Assembly (NCBI RefSeq): GCF_014635665.1
Contig: NZ_BMDG01000013.1
Coordinates: forward strand, 62,001 to 126,000
Source: Isoptericola cucumis
GTDB taxonomy: Bacteria > Actinomycetota > Actinomycetes > Actinomycetales > Cellulomonadaceae
DNA: 64,000 bases
Direction of reading: 5' to 3'
Shown here: positions 33,820 through 42,649 of the stretch, piece after piece
How positions within the stretch are numbered: position 1 is the stretch's first letter
How the letters are laid out: every line of letters begins with the position of its first letter
Program-made: the position numbers and the translations under genes
Notes under the pieces: model-generated
Told to the model about the DNA's origin: nothing
The model's input: the letters and a program-made list of their open reading frames with translations, nothing else
Databases searched by the model: none

Positions 33820-34039
33820 GGAGCGGGCGCGACGAGAAGGCCGTCGCGACGCGAGCTCGACCCCACCCTGGTCGGCCCACAGCGGGCGCTGCGTCATGTC
33901 GGCGTACCGCGCGCCCGGGCTGGACGTCGAACGTCCGCTCCGTCGACCTCTGACGGTCGGTCGTTGCGCAGATCAGGATGCCAGACGACCTGGACCCGGC
34001 CGACGGGGAGCGGTCCCTGTGGACGGCCGCCCCCGCGCA

Positions 34040-35905
34040 TCAGGCGGGGGCGGGCTCCTCGGCGGAGTCCGGCGCGGCGTCGACGGCGATGCGCAGGGCG
34101 GCGACCAGGTCGCGGTAGAGCTCGTCGGCGGCGTGCAGCTCCTCGTGGGTGCCCCGCGCGCGGACGCGGCCGCCCTCCATGACGAGGATGGTGTCCGCGT
34201 CGAGCACGGTGGACAGGCGGTGCGCGACGGTGACGACCGCGCCGCGGCGGGCGTGCGAGCGGATGGCGTCGTGGATCGCGGCCTCGGTGAGGCCGTCCAC
34301 CTGTGACGTCGCCTCGTCCAGCAGCAGCACGTCCGGCTCCTTGAGCAGGGCGCGGGCGAGCGCGATGCGCTGCCGCTGCCCGCCGGAGACGGCGGACGAC
34401 ACGAGGGACGTGTCGAGGCCGTCGGGCAGGTGCTCCAGGTCGTCGGTGAGGCGGACGGCGGCCAGCACCTCGCGGACGCGCTCCTCGGGGGCGTCCGGCC
34501 GGCTGAACAGGAGGTTCTCCCGGATCGTTCCGGGCACGACGGGCGTCTCCTGCTCGACGTACGCGAACCGCGCGCGGACGGCCGCGTGGCTCAGCTCCCG
34601 GTAGGGCGTGCCGTCGAGGCGCAGCTCGCCGGCGTCGGGCTCGAGGAACCGCAGCAGCAGGGCGAGCAGCGTCGTCTTGCCCGCGCCCGACGGGCCGACG
34701 AGCGCCACGTGCCCGCGGCGCGGCACCTCGAGCGAGACGTCGTGCACCACCGGCGTCTCCGCCCGGTAGCCGGCGGTGACCCCGTCCAGGACGAGCACGG
34801 GCCGGTCGGTCCCGGTCCCGCCGTCGGCGGTCGTGGAGCCCGTGGCGACGGGGCGGTCGTCGTCCTCCTCGAGCTCGAGCTGCTCCACCTCGCGGATGCG
34901 CTCGGCGGCGGCGAGCCCGGACTGCAGGGTGGTGAACGCCTGGGTGAGCTCCGAGATCGGGCCCACGATGTTGAACGCGTACAGCAGGAACGCGACCAGG
35001 CTGGAGACGGCGAGCAGGTCCTGCGAGACCCGCCACGCGCCCAGGCCGAGGATGACGATGATCGCGAGCTGGATGCCGCTCCACGAGACGGTCCAGGCGA
35101 CGGCCTCCGTCTTCACCGCCGTCACCGCGTGCTTCCGTGCCTCCTGGGCGTCGTCGAGGATCTTGCGGCCCTGGCGCTCCTCGGCGCCGCTCGCCTTGAC
35201 GGTCCGTACGGCGCGGACCGCGCCCTCGACCGCGCCGCCCAGGCGCCCGACCGCCTCCTGCGTGCGGTGCTGGGCCTTGCCGATGCCCGGCAGCAGCAGC
35301 GCCATCGCGACCGCCACGACGACGATCGCCGCGACGGTGGAGCCGAGCAGCGTGAGGTCGAGCACGGCCATGAGCACGAGCGTGCCGACCAGGGAGATGA
35401 ACCCGTTGACCAGGCTGACCAGGCTGTTCGACGTCGCCTCGCGCAGCAGCAGCGTGTCGGAGGTGACCCGGGTGACCAGCTCGCCCGCCGGCTTGGAGGT
35501 GATGGCGCCGACGCGCGCCCGCAGGTAGCGCGTGACGATCGACGAGCGCGCCTCGTAGACGACGTCCTCGGCGAGCCGGCCGAGCAGGATCCACTGGAAC
35601 AGCCCCACCACCGAGCCGACGACCATCAGGGCCACCAGCCAGGTGACCGGCCCGCCCATCGACGCCCCCGTGGACAGCGTGTCCAGCACCCACTTGGTGA
35701 CCATCGGCGTGGCGAGGCTCATCGCGGTCGCCAGGAGGCCGAGCACGAGGCCGAGGGCGAGGGTGCGGCGGTGCGGGCGGACGAAGCCGAGCAGGATGCG
35801 CAGGCGTTCGCGGCCGGATCGTGCGGGAGCGGCGGAGCCGCCGTCGGGCGCGTCGGGGCCTGGGGCGGGGGGCCGTGGGTCGGTGGCGGGCATGCTGTCA
35901 ACCAT
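34040..35905 (-). CDS. ABC transporter, fused permease and ATPase (MsbA/LmrA-like multidrug exporter)
   Basis: A 621-residue half-transporter that works as a dimer. Six transmembrane helices (about 45-330) are followed by a nucleotide-binding domain (about 370-595). The latter has Walker A GPSGAGKTTLLALL, signature VSGGQRQRIALARAL, Walker B DVLLLDEATSQVD and H-loop VAHRLS. It is likely to export lipophilic compounds. ATG 35905 is selected because GAGGAG stands 8 bases upstream; alternatives at 35914 and 35893 are worse placed. The start codon lies inside a 16-base palindrome. The divergent TetR gene at 36034 is presumably its repressor. Confidence 0.9.
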   Translation of the reverse strand: MVDSMPATDPRPPAPGPDAPDGGSAAPARSGRERLRILLGFVRPHRRTLALGLVLGLLATAMSLATPMVTKWVLDTLSTGASMGGPVTWLVALMVVGSVVGLFQWILLGRLAEDVVYEARSSIVTRYLRARVGAITSKPAGELVTRVTSDTLLLREATSNSLVSLVNGFISLVGTLVLMAVLDLTLLGSTVAAIVVVAVAMALLLPGIGKAQHRTQEAVGRLGGAVEGAVRAVRTVKASGAEERQGRKILDDAQEARKHAVTAVKTEAVAWTVSWSGIQLAIIVILGLGAWRVSQDLLAVSSLVAFLLYAFNIVGPISELTQAFTTLQSGLAAAERIREVEQLELEEDDDRPVATGSTTADGGTGTDRPVLVLDGVTAGYRAETPVVHDVSLEVPRRGHVALVGPSGAGKTTLLALLLRFLEPDAGELRLDGTPYRELSHAAVRARFAYVEQETPVVPGTIRENLLFSRPDAPEERVREVLAAVRLTDDLEHLPDGLDTSLVSSAVSGGQRQRIALARALLKEPDVLLLDEATSQVDGLTEAAIHDAIRSHARRGAVVTVAHRLSTVLDADTILVMEGGRVRARGTHEELHAADELYRDLVAALRIAVDAAPDSAEEPAPA

Positions 35906-35941
35906 GATTGACACTCCTCAGTTTCGTCAACCCTGGTTGAC
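35897..35941. promoter_or_regulatory. Two tandem palindromic operators upstream of the ABC exporter
   Basis: GTCAACCATGATTGAC (35897-35912) and GTCAACCCTGGTTGAC (35926-35941) share the same arms. The second is a perfect 7-2-7 palindrome; the first has one mismatched arm pair. They are 29 bases apart centre to centre. The first covers the exporter's start codon and lies next to its Shine-Dalgarno. They are probable sites for the divergent TetR. Confidence 0.75.
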
Positions 35942-35972
35942 GACCAGTTGTCGGAACGATCTGCCCCGAAGT

Positions 35973-35988
35973 GGAACATTGATGTTCC
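35973..35988. promoter_or_regulatory. Third 7-2-7 palindrome nearer to tetR
   Basis: GGAACAT-TG-ATGTTCC is a perfect palindrome, 45 bases before the tetR ATG. It has the same 16-base geometry as the two exporter-side sites but a different sequence. It may be an autoregulatory site or belong to another regulator. Confidence 0.55.
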
Positions 35989-36033
35989 AACATGGTCAAG
36001 AAGTGATCCATTCCCGGGTGTAGCGTTCGCCGC

Positions 36034-36591
36034 ATGACGGAGGCGCAGGAGATCGAGACCGGTGCCCGCGCGCGCACCCGGCGGGCGATCGTCGAGGCCG
36101 CGGTACGGGAGCTCGCGCGCGACTCCGCGGCCTCGCTCGGACAGATAGCGGACGCCGCCGGCGTCGGGCGGACGACGCTCCACCGGTACTTCCCCGACCG
36201 GGCCGAGCTGCTCGCCGCGGTCGGGGCGGAGACCGTCGCCCGGCTGACCGAGGTGCACGCCCGCGCCCGGGTCGACGAGGGCGACGCCCGCGCAGCGCTG
36301 CGGCGGCTGTGCCCCGAGTACCTGCTGCTCGGTGACCTGCTCACCCTGCTGTTCACCGGTGTGGTCCCCGACGCCGTCCTCGACGGGGAGGGCGCCGCCC
36401 CGCTCGCCGCGCTCGTGGCGCGCGGGCACCGCGAGGGCAGCATCGACCCCGAGCTCGACGTGGAGTGGGTGGTCGGCGTCGTGTGGGCGCAGCTGTACCT
36501 CGCGTGGGCCACCCTCCGGGAGGGGCAGGCCGCGCGGCACGACATCGTCCCCATGCTGGTGCGCACCGTCGACAAGGCCGTCGCGCCCTGA
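36034..36591 (+). CDS. TetR family transcriptional regulator
   Basis: A 185-residue repressor. The N-terminal helix-turn-helix runs from ARTRRAIVEAAVRELARDSA through LGQIADAAGVGRTTLHRYFP to DRAELLAAV (about 10-65). The ligand domain is short and ends VRTVDKAVAP. It is divergent from the ABC exporter with three palindromes in the 128-base gap, the standard layout for a drug-responsive repressor of an efflux pump. A strong hairpin follows 14 bases after the stop. Confidence 0.9.
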   Translation: MTEAQEIETGARARTRRAIVEAAVRELARDSAASLGQIADAAGVGRTTLHRYFPDRAELLAAVGAETVARLTEVHARARVDEGDARAALRRLCPEYLLLGDLLTLLFTGVVPDAVLDGEGAAPLAALVARGHREGSIDPELDVEWVVGVVWAQLYLAWATLREGQAARHDIVPMLVRTVDKAVAP

Positions 36592-36604
36592 GCCCTCGCG
36601 GCAC

Positions 36605-36643
36605 GACGCCGCCCGCCCCGGGCAGCCCGGGGCGGGCGGCGTC
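36605..36643. terminator. Bidirectional terminator between tetR and the subtilase
   Basis: A perfect 18-bp, all-G/C-rich stem: 36605-36622 pairs with 36626-36643 around the loop CAG, and the arm begins GACGCCGCCC. It lies between convergent genes, 24 bases from the subtilase stop. Confidence 0.85.
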
Positions 36644-36666
36644 CGACCGCGTCTGACCGGGTGGAG

Positions 36667-38913
36667 TCAGCCCGCGCAGTGGTGCACGTCGCTCGTGGCC
36701 GTGCCGACCACGACGTCCGCGAGCCCGCCGAGCGCGGTCACGTGCACCGCGTTCACGGTGAGCCCGTGGTCGGCGCCCGGGACCGGGGTCTGCTCGTTGA
36801 CCACGATCCGGGCCGCGCCGGGCAGGTCGACCTCGACGCCGACGCCCGGGTCCACGGGGACGGTCTTCCCGCCCACCTTGAGCGTCAGGCCGACCGAACC
36901 CTCGGCCGAGCCGCCGTCGGCGCAGGTGCTCGTCGACGTGGCCGTCAGCCCCTCGACCTCGATCACCGGCAGGCCCGGCAGGCCGATCCGCACGTCGCCC
37001 ACCGACGACGTCGCGGTGGACGTCCCCGGGTCGAGGCTCGTCGTCACCTCGGGGCACAGGCCGCCGGCGCGCAGCACCAGCACCCCCACGGAGGGCGTGC
37101 ACGGCGTGTCCGTGGTGGTCGCCTGCGCCGTCCGGACCGGCCCCGTGTCCGGCTCGCGGTCGATCTCGAGGTCGAGCAGCGGGAGGCCGACGCTCGCGCT
37201 CAGGCCCGACGCCCGCCCGGTGTAGTGCTCGAGCAGCACGGTGTCCGACGTCGACGACGGCTCGTAGACGTCGTCGCCCGCGAACTCGGCACCGACCGGG
37301 AGCGTGGCGTCGTCGGTCAGCGGCTGGTCGGGCACCACGGTGCACGTGGCCTCGCCGGAGGCGTCGGTCTCGCCCGTGCAGGTCTGCCGGTCGTCCCCGG
37401 CGCCGAGGCTCAGCGTCACCTCGGCCCCCGCGACGGGCGGCCCGTCCGCCGACACCTCGGTCAGCACGGCGGACAGCTCGGTCGACGCGCCGTTCGCCAC
37501 CGCGTCCGGCCCCGACCAGGTCACGACCGTCGGGATGCGGGGCAGGGCCTCGGCCAGGTCGATCCGGGGCGTGGTGACCGGGGTGCCGCCGCTGTCGTAC
37601 GTGACGTCGGCGCCGGTGTCCCGGAGCAGCTCGACCAGCTCGCCCACCGAAGCGTCGGGCATCTCCTGGCGCAGCACCGCCAGCGCGCCGGCCACGTGCG
37701 GGGCCGCCATCGACGTCCCCTGCATCGGTGCGTAGGCGTCGTGGGTCGCGGTCGGGACCGACGACGTGACGTCCACCCCCGGCGCGAACACGTCCAGCAG
37801 CACGCCGCGGTTGCTGAAGCCGGCGACCGAGTCGTCGTCGGCCGTGGCGCCGACGGTGACCGCCGCCTCGACGCAGGCGGGGCTGCCGACGCCGGCCTGG
37901 TGTCCCTCGTTCCCGGCCGAGACCACCGGCGCGACCCCGGCGCCCACGAGGGTGCCGAAGGCCCCCGCGACGGGGTCGCCGGGGCAGTGGCCGGTGTTGT
38001 TCTCGGGGCTGCCGAGGCTCAGGTTCACGGCCGCGACGGCGTGCTCGCCCGCGAGGGCCGCCACGTCGTCCAGGCCCGCGAGGATGTCGGCGGTGTTCGA
38101 CGCGACGCACGGCGCGACGCCGTCGCAGATCTCGGGATCGTCATAGCGGGTGAACACCTGGACCGCGATGATCCCGGCGCCCGGCGCGACCCCCGCCGAC
38201 GGGGCGCTGCCGCCGCCACCGCCCGCAGCGGTGCCGGCGACGTGGCTCCCGTGGTCGCAGATCGAGACCTCCCCGTCCAGGCAGGCGGGGGTCAGGGCGT
38301 CCGCCGAGCCGGGGCCCGACTCGTCCTCCCCGCCGCCGGGACACAGCGTCCGCCCCAGGCCGGACGCGTTCGAGTGGCACGACTCGGCCACGACCCGGTC
38401 GTCGAAGAACTCGTGCTGCCCGTCGATGCCGGTGTCCAGCACGGCCACGGTCTGCCCGCTGCCGTCGACACCGCGCCGGTGCGCGACGTCCGCGCCGATC
38501 ACCGCCGTGCTCGAGTCGAGGGTCGGGCGGTACGTGCGGTTCGGGTGCACCTTCGCGACGTCGGGCGACGTCGCCAGGGAGCGGATCGCGTCGGCGTCGG
38601 CGCGCATCGCGGCGTACGGGAACGCGTCGTACGTGCGCACGGTCCGTGCGCCGACGTCGGCCGCCAGGTTCCGCGTGCGGACGTCGCGGCCGCGCTCCCG
38701 GTCGTCGCGGAGCTCGACGACGACGGTGATCGGGCCGTCGTCCTCGGCCTGGGCGACGAGCGCGCGCTCGTCGGCGTCCGGGGCGGGCCCGGGGTCGGGT
38801 GCCGCGGTCGCGGCGGTCGTCGGGAGGGCGAGGGCCAGGAGGGCGAGCGCGCCGACGAGCGCGCGTGGCCTGCGCCTGTCGTGCCGCCTGCGGCGTCGGA
38901 TGCTGGGTGACAT
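36667..38913 (-). CDS. Secreted S8 (subtilisin-like) serine protease with Ig-like and choice-of-anchor-P-type C-terminus
   Basis: A 748-residue exported protease. The signal peptide is at 1-38 (RRRRR, LVGALALLALALP, TAATAAP). An inhibitor_I9-type propeptide follows to about 125. The catalytic domain has Asp in VAVLDTGIDG, His in DHGSHVAGTA and Ser in GTSMAAPHVAGAL, with oxyanion Asn in SAGNEGH. After about residue 430 comes an Ig-like domain (SGPDAVANGASTELSAVLTE). The final part (about 530-748) has two cysteine pairs and strands resembling choice-of-anchor P. ATG 38913 is used because upstream in-frame codons lack features. The substrate is unknown; it probably acts on the cell surface or in the medium. 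Confidence 0.92.
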   Translation of the reverse strand: MSPSIRRRRRHDRRRPRALVGALALLALALPTTAATAAPDPGPAPDADERALVAQAEDDGPITVVVELRDDRERGRDVRTRNLAADVGARTVRTYDAFPYAAMRADADAIRSLATSPDVAKVHPNRTYRPTLDSSTAVIGADVAHRRGVDGSGQTVAVLDTGIDGQHEFFDDRVVAESCHSNASGLGRTLCPGGGEDESGPGSADALTPACLDGEVSICDHGSHVAGTAAGGGGGSAPSAGVAPGAGIIAVQVFTRYDDPEICDGVAPCVASNTADILAGLDDVAALAGEHAVAAVNLSLGSPENNTGHCPGDPVAGAFGTLVGAGVAPVVSAGNEGHQAGVGSPACVEAAVTVGATADDDSVAGFSNRGVLLDVFAPGVDVTSSVPTATHDAYAPMQGTSMAAPHVAGALAVLRQEMPDASVGELVELLRDTGADVTYDSGGTPVTTPRIDLAEALPRIPTVVTWSGPDAVANGASTELSAVLTEVSADGPPVAGAEVTLSLGAGDDRQTCTGETDASGEATCTVVPDQPLTDDATLPVGAEFAGDDVYEPSSTSDTVLLEHYTGRASGLSASVGLPLLDLEIDREPDTGPVRTAQATTTDTPCTPSVGVLVLRAGGLCPEVTTSLDPGTSTATSSVGDVRIGLPGLPVIEVEGLTATSTSTCADGGSAEGSVGLTLKVGGKTVPVDPGVGVEVDLPGAARIVVNEQTPVPGADHGLTVNAVHVTALGGLADVVVGTATSDVHHCAG

Positions 38914-39292
38914 GGGTCGGTACTCCGTCCGGCATGGTCGTCGTGCGGCCGTGCCGTCGCGGGTCCCGTCGCCGGTCACCCGTCGTCGGTCACCCCCGCG
39001 CCCGCCTGCCGGCGCGCGCCGACACCCGAGGGCCTGCGGCCTCCCGGGCGCATGACGGCCACGACCGGGGCGGGCGCGCGAGCACGTCGCGCCGTCCCGC
39101 CGGGGTCGAGCACGTCGTGCCGACGCGGGCGAGCATGCCGGACCCGTGGTCACCGACGACCGCGGGCGGACGTCGCCCCGGTCGTTTGCACCGTCGCCGA
39201 TCGCGCCGACGCGCCCCCTGCTGGTGCACCCCCTCGCCGTCGAGGGTCCGACGTCACCGGACTACCACAGGCCCGCCGCCGCCGCACCTGCG
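38914..39292. other. 379-base gap upstream of the subtilase, no feature recognised
   Basis: The region between the subtilase ATG and the remnant gene at 39293 has no open frame with convincing composition, no strong hairpin and no clear promoter. It must contain the protease promoter, but I could not place it. Confidence 0.5.
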
Positions 39293-39452
39293 TCACGTCT
39301 CGGCGACAAGCGCCGCGTAGGCGTCGTCCGGGTGGGTGCTCCAGGCGGGAGCTGCGACACCGATGCTCCGCATTCCGCCCCAGGACACTGCGCTACCGGG
39401 CCCGGAACTCCGACGGGTCGAGCGTGGGGTCGATCTTCAGGCGCCCCGTCAC
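39293..39452 (-). pseudogene. Frameshifted small gene at the end of the type VII-like operon
   Basis: A GTG at 39452 overlaps the preceding gene's stop as GTGA, like every other junction of this operon. It reads VTGRLKIDPTLDPSEFRAR and then hits TAG at 39393-39395. In the next frame the sequence continues as plausible protein, SAVSWGGMRSIGVAAPAWST followed by HPDDAYAALVAET, and stops at 39293. Skipping one base at the TAG joins the two into about 52 residues. Seen: the coupled start and both peptide segments. Inferred: that they are one broken gene. It could also be a programmed shift or a sequencing error. Function unknown. Confidence 0.4.
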
Positions 39453-40015
39453 GACGCGTCCGCCATGCTGATCGACGCGGCGAACTCGTCGAGGACCGGC
39501 AGGACCGCGTCGAGGTGCACGAGGTTCGACGTGCCGTACATGACGACGACGTCGCTGCCGCCCGTCCGCCAGCCCCAGTTCACGGAGACGACGATGTCGC
39601 CGCCGATGCTGTCGGCCCGCGTGTAGCGGACGGCCCGACGACCGGTCCCCAGGCCGCCGTGCACGGTGGTGACCTCCGGTGCGCGCGTCGCGTCCGGCTC
39701 GGGCAGGCCGAGGAGCCGGTCGGCGGGCATGGCCTCGTCGGTGGGGTTCTCCAGGACCTGCACCATCTCCAGCGAGCCGTCGGGGGCGCCGAGCAGGGCG
39801 AACCGGTGGAGGTCAGGCGTCATGCGCGGGTAGGCGAGCAGCTGACGCAGGAAAAGCTCGAGCCGACCCGACGCGTCCTCGCCGTACTCGAAGGCCCCCG
39901 AGGCGAGGCGGGTGACCGTCGTGACCCACTCGTCCGCCGTCGCGTAGCCGTTCCACGGAAAGTCGCGGGGCACGTAGACCCAGCGGTCTGTGTCGAAGTC
40001 GACCTTGAGCGTCAT
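39449..40015 (-). CDS. Uncharacterised protein of the type VII-like operon (188 aa)
   Basis: I do not recognise this family. It is a soluble 188-residue protein without signal peptide or membrane helix. It starts MTLKVDFDTDRWVYVPRDFPW, has alternating strands (RFALLGAPDGSLEMVQVLEN; GGDIVVSVNWGWRTGGSDVV) and ends with a helix HLDAVLPVLDEFAASISMAD. The strand-rich body with a closing amphipathic helix parallels the neighbour at 40012, and both could be Mog1/PsbP-like alpha/beta sandwiches; this is shape resemblance only. ATG 40015 overlaps the upstream stop (ATGA). It is likely an accessory or chaperone-like partner of the secreted proteins of this operon. Confidence 0.7.
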   Translation of the reverse strand: MTLKVDFDTDRWVYVPRDFPWNGYATADEWVTTVTRLASGAFEYGEDASGRLELFLRQLLAYPRMTPDLHRFALLGAPDGSLEMVQVLENPTDEAMPADRLLGLPEPDATRAPEVTTVHGGLGTGRRAVRYTRADSIGGDIVVSVNWGWRTGGSDVVVMYGTSNLVHLDAVLPVLDEFAASISMADAS

Positions 40016-40644
40016 GCGGGCTCCTTGACGGCTTCGGGCGCGGGCGAAGGCTCTGCGTGGGCGTCGCGCCACCGCAGGGAGGACATGATCGTGTCGCCGA
40101 GCTCGGTGAGCGCATCGACCATCGGGGCGAGCTCGGGATCCCGGTCACCGGAGACCGTGAACGTGCCGACCAGGTACGGGACGTCAGGCGACGGGGACTC
40201 CCACACGTGGTGCACCGTGCGCAGCGTGCCGCCGGCGGTCCCGCCCGGCAGGTCGAGGTCCGGCGCCCCGGCTGACGGACCGATTTCCTCGCGGCGGGCG
40301 TCACCGGCACGGGTGGTGACGATCGTCGACGCCGGCCCTACGGGCGGACCGCCGTCCCGGCGTGCCGGGGCAAACGCGAGTGCGAGCGACACCGGCACCT
40401 TCCACGGCGTGCCGAGCGGGAGGACGACGTCCACGACGCCGCGCTCCTTGGCCGACCGGACCGCGGCGGTGAGGGATCGTTCCACGTGGCGCACCCGGCC
40501 TCGCGTGCGGTCGTCGAGCGGGACGCCCTCGTAGTGCCGCTGCACGACGGCGCGCACGTCCGCCTCGACGTCGCCCTGCGCGGGGACGAGCACGAAGCCG
40601 GGCGGCAGGATCAGCGCGTAGCCGGGCGTGGACGTCTCGTTCAT
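40012..40644 (-). CDS. Uncharacterised protein of the type VII-like operon (210 aa)
   Basis: Not recognised. A soluble protein of 210 residues. The start GYALILPPGFVLVPAQGDVE resembles the opening strand and Pro-Gly turn of LpqN/Mog1-type domains. Helices follow (EADVRAVVQRHYEGV, RHVERSLTAAVRSAKERGVV), then strands (VDVVLPLGTPWKVPVSLALA; VPYLVGTFTVSGD) and a closing helix APMVDALTELGDTIMSSLRW. ATG 40644 lies 2 bases from the membrane-protein stop at 40647, and its own stop overlaps the next start. It is probably functionally paired with the 39449 protein. Confidence 0.7.
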   Translation of the reverse strand: MNETSTPGYALILPPGFVLVPAQGDVEADVRAVVQRHYEGVPLDDRTRGRVRHVERSLTAAVRSAKERGVVDVVLPLGTPWKVPVSLALAFAPARRDGGPPVGPASTIVTTRAGDARREEIGPSAGAPDLDLPGGTAGGTLRTVHHVWESPSPDVPYLVGTFTVSGDRDPELAPMVDALTELGDTIMSSLRWRDAHAEPSPAPEAVKEPA

Positions 40645-40646
40645 CG

Positions 40647-41219
40647 TCAGCCGTCCTTCGGGGCGAACCGCTGGTCGGGGATCACGACGTCGGGGCGGGT
40701 ATCCGCCACCGGCGGCCCGTCGTCCGGTGGGAGTACGCGCCACGACCGGGGGAGCAGACGCAACGTGCCGAGAACGATCCGGAGCAAGAGCAACGCGACC
40801 GCGCCGGCCCAGGCGACGATGACATACCCGGATGCGTCGTCCATCGGTTCATCCTGTCCGCGGAGTGACAAGACGTGGAGGGCGGTCCCGAGGAAGAGGA
40901 TCCAGCCAAAGAGCAGAAGCATTCCTCTGCCCATCGGTGGCATGCGGACCTTGCCGTTCCCAGACCATCGGGTTTCCCGCCCGGGCCAACGGGGCAGCGG
41001 AATGCTGAGGACCACCGCGGCGGCGTAGATGACGACGGGCAACCACGCCAGGTTGCGCCAGGCGACACCGACGACGCCGGTGGACCCGAACCCGCCGATA
41101 GCCAGACCGATCAGTCCCTGGATCACGAAGATCAGCATCTCGGCGCACGAGCACATCGCGACGACGAAGGCCAACTTGCCGACCATGTCCCAACGGTCGG
41201 AGATCTGCCGTCGTGTCAT
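40647..41219 (-). CDS. Small multi-pass membrane protein of the type VII-like operon
   Basis: A 190-residue protein with four predicted transmembrane helices: KLAFVVAMCSCAEMLIFVIQ; WRNLAWLPVVIYAAAVVLSI; GMLLLFGWILFLGTALHVLS; and YVIVAWAGAVALLLLRIVLG. A short Pro/Asp-rich cytosolic tail follows. No known family is apparent. The ATG overlaps the stop of the coiled-coil protein gene (ATGA). Given its place after a putative secreted, membrane-active protein, an immunity or docking role is possible but not shown. Codon use is visibly less GC-rich than in the heme genes nearby. Confidence 0.7.
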   Translation of the reverse strand: MTRRQISDRWDMVGKLAFVVAMCSCAEMLIFVIQGLIGLAIGGFGSTGVVGVAWRNLAWLPVVIYAAAVVLSIPLPRWPGRETRWSGNGKVRMPPMGRGMLLLFGWILFLGTALHVLSLRGQDEPMDDASGYVIVAWAGAVALLLLRIVLGTLRLLPRSWRVLPPDDGPPVADTRPDVVIPDQRFAPKDG

Positions 41220-42649
41220 GACTTGCCCGCAGGATCCCACTGGCCTGCGACGTCATAGGTAGCTCCATCGACTTCGGCCCACCAGTCGCCGTAGCGACCG
41301 AGGGCGTCACCGCCGAACTCGTCAGGAACCACGTCGCGTAGTCCGCCGGGAATGTTGAGAATGTTTCCGTTGATGGCGTCGTCGTGCCAGCTCACTGCCG
41401 AGTCGGCAAGACCCACGATGTTGTTGGTGAGCGACATCTGCGAAAGGTTGCGCCCAGCCCCGAGGAGGGCGTTGTCGACGAAACCGCCGGACCCGACGGT
41501 GGCGTTCCTGGCGACGGAGACGAACGCCGTTCCGTCGACGCCGCCACCCTTGAAGACGCGGGCGACGTCCTCGAGGCTCCGATAGGTGGGGCGCCCGACG
41601 AGCTGCATGTTCTCCAGCCGGACGCCGCGCGGCATGGACCGCGCGAGGTCGTCCGTGACCCGAGCCGTGGCATCGCCATACCGCAGCCTCGCGCGCGCCG
41701 GGCGCAGCACGGCACCGAGGACGCCAGGCCGCCGCGATCCCGCCCACGCGAGCCGCGCCGACCTCGTCACGCGGACGGCCTTCATCGTGAGCTTGACGCC
41801 CGAGCCCAGGGCTGCGCCGACCCCCAGCGTCAGAAGCGCGACGGCATCCAACCCGACGTCCAGCCACGAACCGTTGCCCGTGGCCGCGAGCGTGCTGCTC
41901 ATCGCCAGGGTGGCTAACGCGAAGCCGGCTGCGAACGGCAACAGGACGGGGAAGAAGATCGACAGGATGCCAAGCGCGGTGGTGATGATCGACATGGCGT
42001 CCTTGAGGGCCTTGATCCACCCCATGTTCTCCGTCACCCAGCCCTTGAAGCTGTCCCAGGCGGAGTCGGTGAGGCCGTCGGCCTCGACAGTCTCGGCGAT
42101 GGCTTGCTCGGCACGGGCACCCGAGTCCTCGGCGGTCGCGACAGCGGCGTCGTAATGGGCGCGTGCGGCCACGAGCTCCTGCGTGAGCGGTTCGACGGCG
42201 CTGACGAGCCGGGTGAGGTCGTCGCGCCGTGATTCCCGGTCCTCAGGTGCGGCGAGCTGCACGTCCCCCTCGGCCTCACGGATGCGGACGTCGTACCGCT
42301 CGACGTCGTCGGCGATCGAGTCTCGCGTCCGCAGGGCCCGCTCGACCTCGCCCTGCGCCTCGGCCAGGACCCCGGCATACGTGCCGAGCACGGTGCCCGC
42401 GGTCTCGTAGCGCCCCTGGATTTGCGCCAGCCGGGGGACGACCTCGTCGGCCTGTGCCGCCAGCTCCGTCATCGCCTCGGACTCGTGCGACTCGGTGTCG
42501 GCGATGGCGGTCTTCAGATCCCCGACCGCCCGCCCGACGTCGCCGGCGAGCTGCGAGTACCGGGTGGCGTGCTGGCTGATTCCTTCCGCGTTGCCCTCCA
42601 GGGGCTGCATCTCGTAGCTGCGGCGCAGCGCCTCGGTGCGCGCCGTCAC
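41216..42649 (-). CDS. Putative type VII secretion substrate: coiled-coil N-terminus with central membrane helices
   Basis: A 477-residue protein. Residues 1-200 are heptad-like helices rich in Ala/Glu/Arg (AGDVGRAVGDLKTAIADTES; RDSIADDVERYDVRIREAEG), resembling the helical secretion-signal modules of WXG/LXG effectors. W near 208 and 216 precedes two or three hydrophobic segments at about 220-290 (MSIITTALGILSIFFPVLLP; LDVGLDAVALLTLGVGAALG). The remaining 190 residues are Gly/Asn-rich and show no catalytic motif. Such layouts occur in pore-forming or membrane-inserted T7SS proteins. The GTG at 42649 overlaps the stop of the WXG100-like gene. No EccC ATPase is in the window, so secretion is inferred from architecture only. 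Confidence 0.6.
   Translation of the reverse strand: MTARTEALRRSYEMQPLEGNAEGISQHATRYSQLAGDVGRAVGDLKTAIADTESHESEAMTELAAQADEVVPRLAQIQGRYETAGTVLGTYAGVLAEAQGEVERALRTRDSIADDVERYDVRIREAEGDVQLAAPEDRESRRDDLTRLVSAVEPLTQELVAARAHYDAAVATAEDSGARAEQAIAETVEADGLTDSAWDSFKGWVTENMGWIKALKDAMSIITTALGILSIFFPVLLPFAAGFALATLAMSSTLAATGNGSWLDVGLDAVALLTLGVGAALGSGVKLTMKAVRVTRSARLAWAGSRRPGVLGAVLRPARARLRYGDATARVTDDLARSMPRGVRLENMQLVGRPTYRSLEDVARVFKGGGVDGTAFVSVARNATVGSGGFVDNALLGAGRNLSQMSLTNNIVGLADSAVSWHDDAINGNILNIPGGLRDVVPDEFGGDALGRYGDWWAEVDGATYDVAGQWDPAGKS

Noticed and set aside
33820-34039. Short minus-strand frames after the ABC exporter (e.g. one starting MTQRPLWADQGG)
   Set aside because: They are brief, have no RBS and no continuation; could be decayed coding sequence but cannot be supported. 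Otherwise I see nothing in this 220-base spacer.
34276-35890. Plus-strand frames opposite the ABC exporter
   Set aside because: No RBS, no domain and biased Arg/His/Asp composition; shadows of the real gene.
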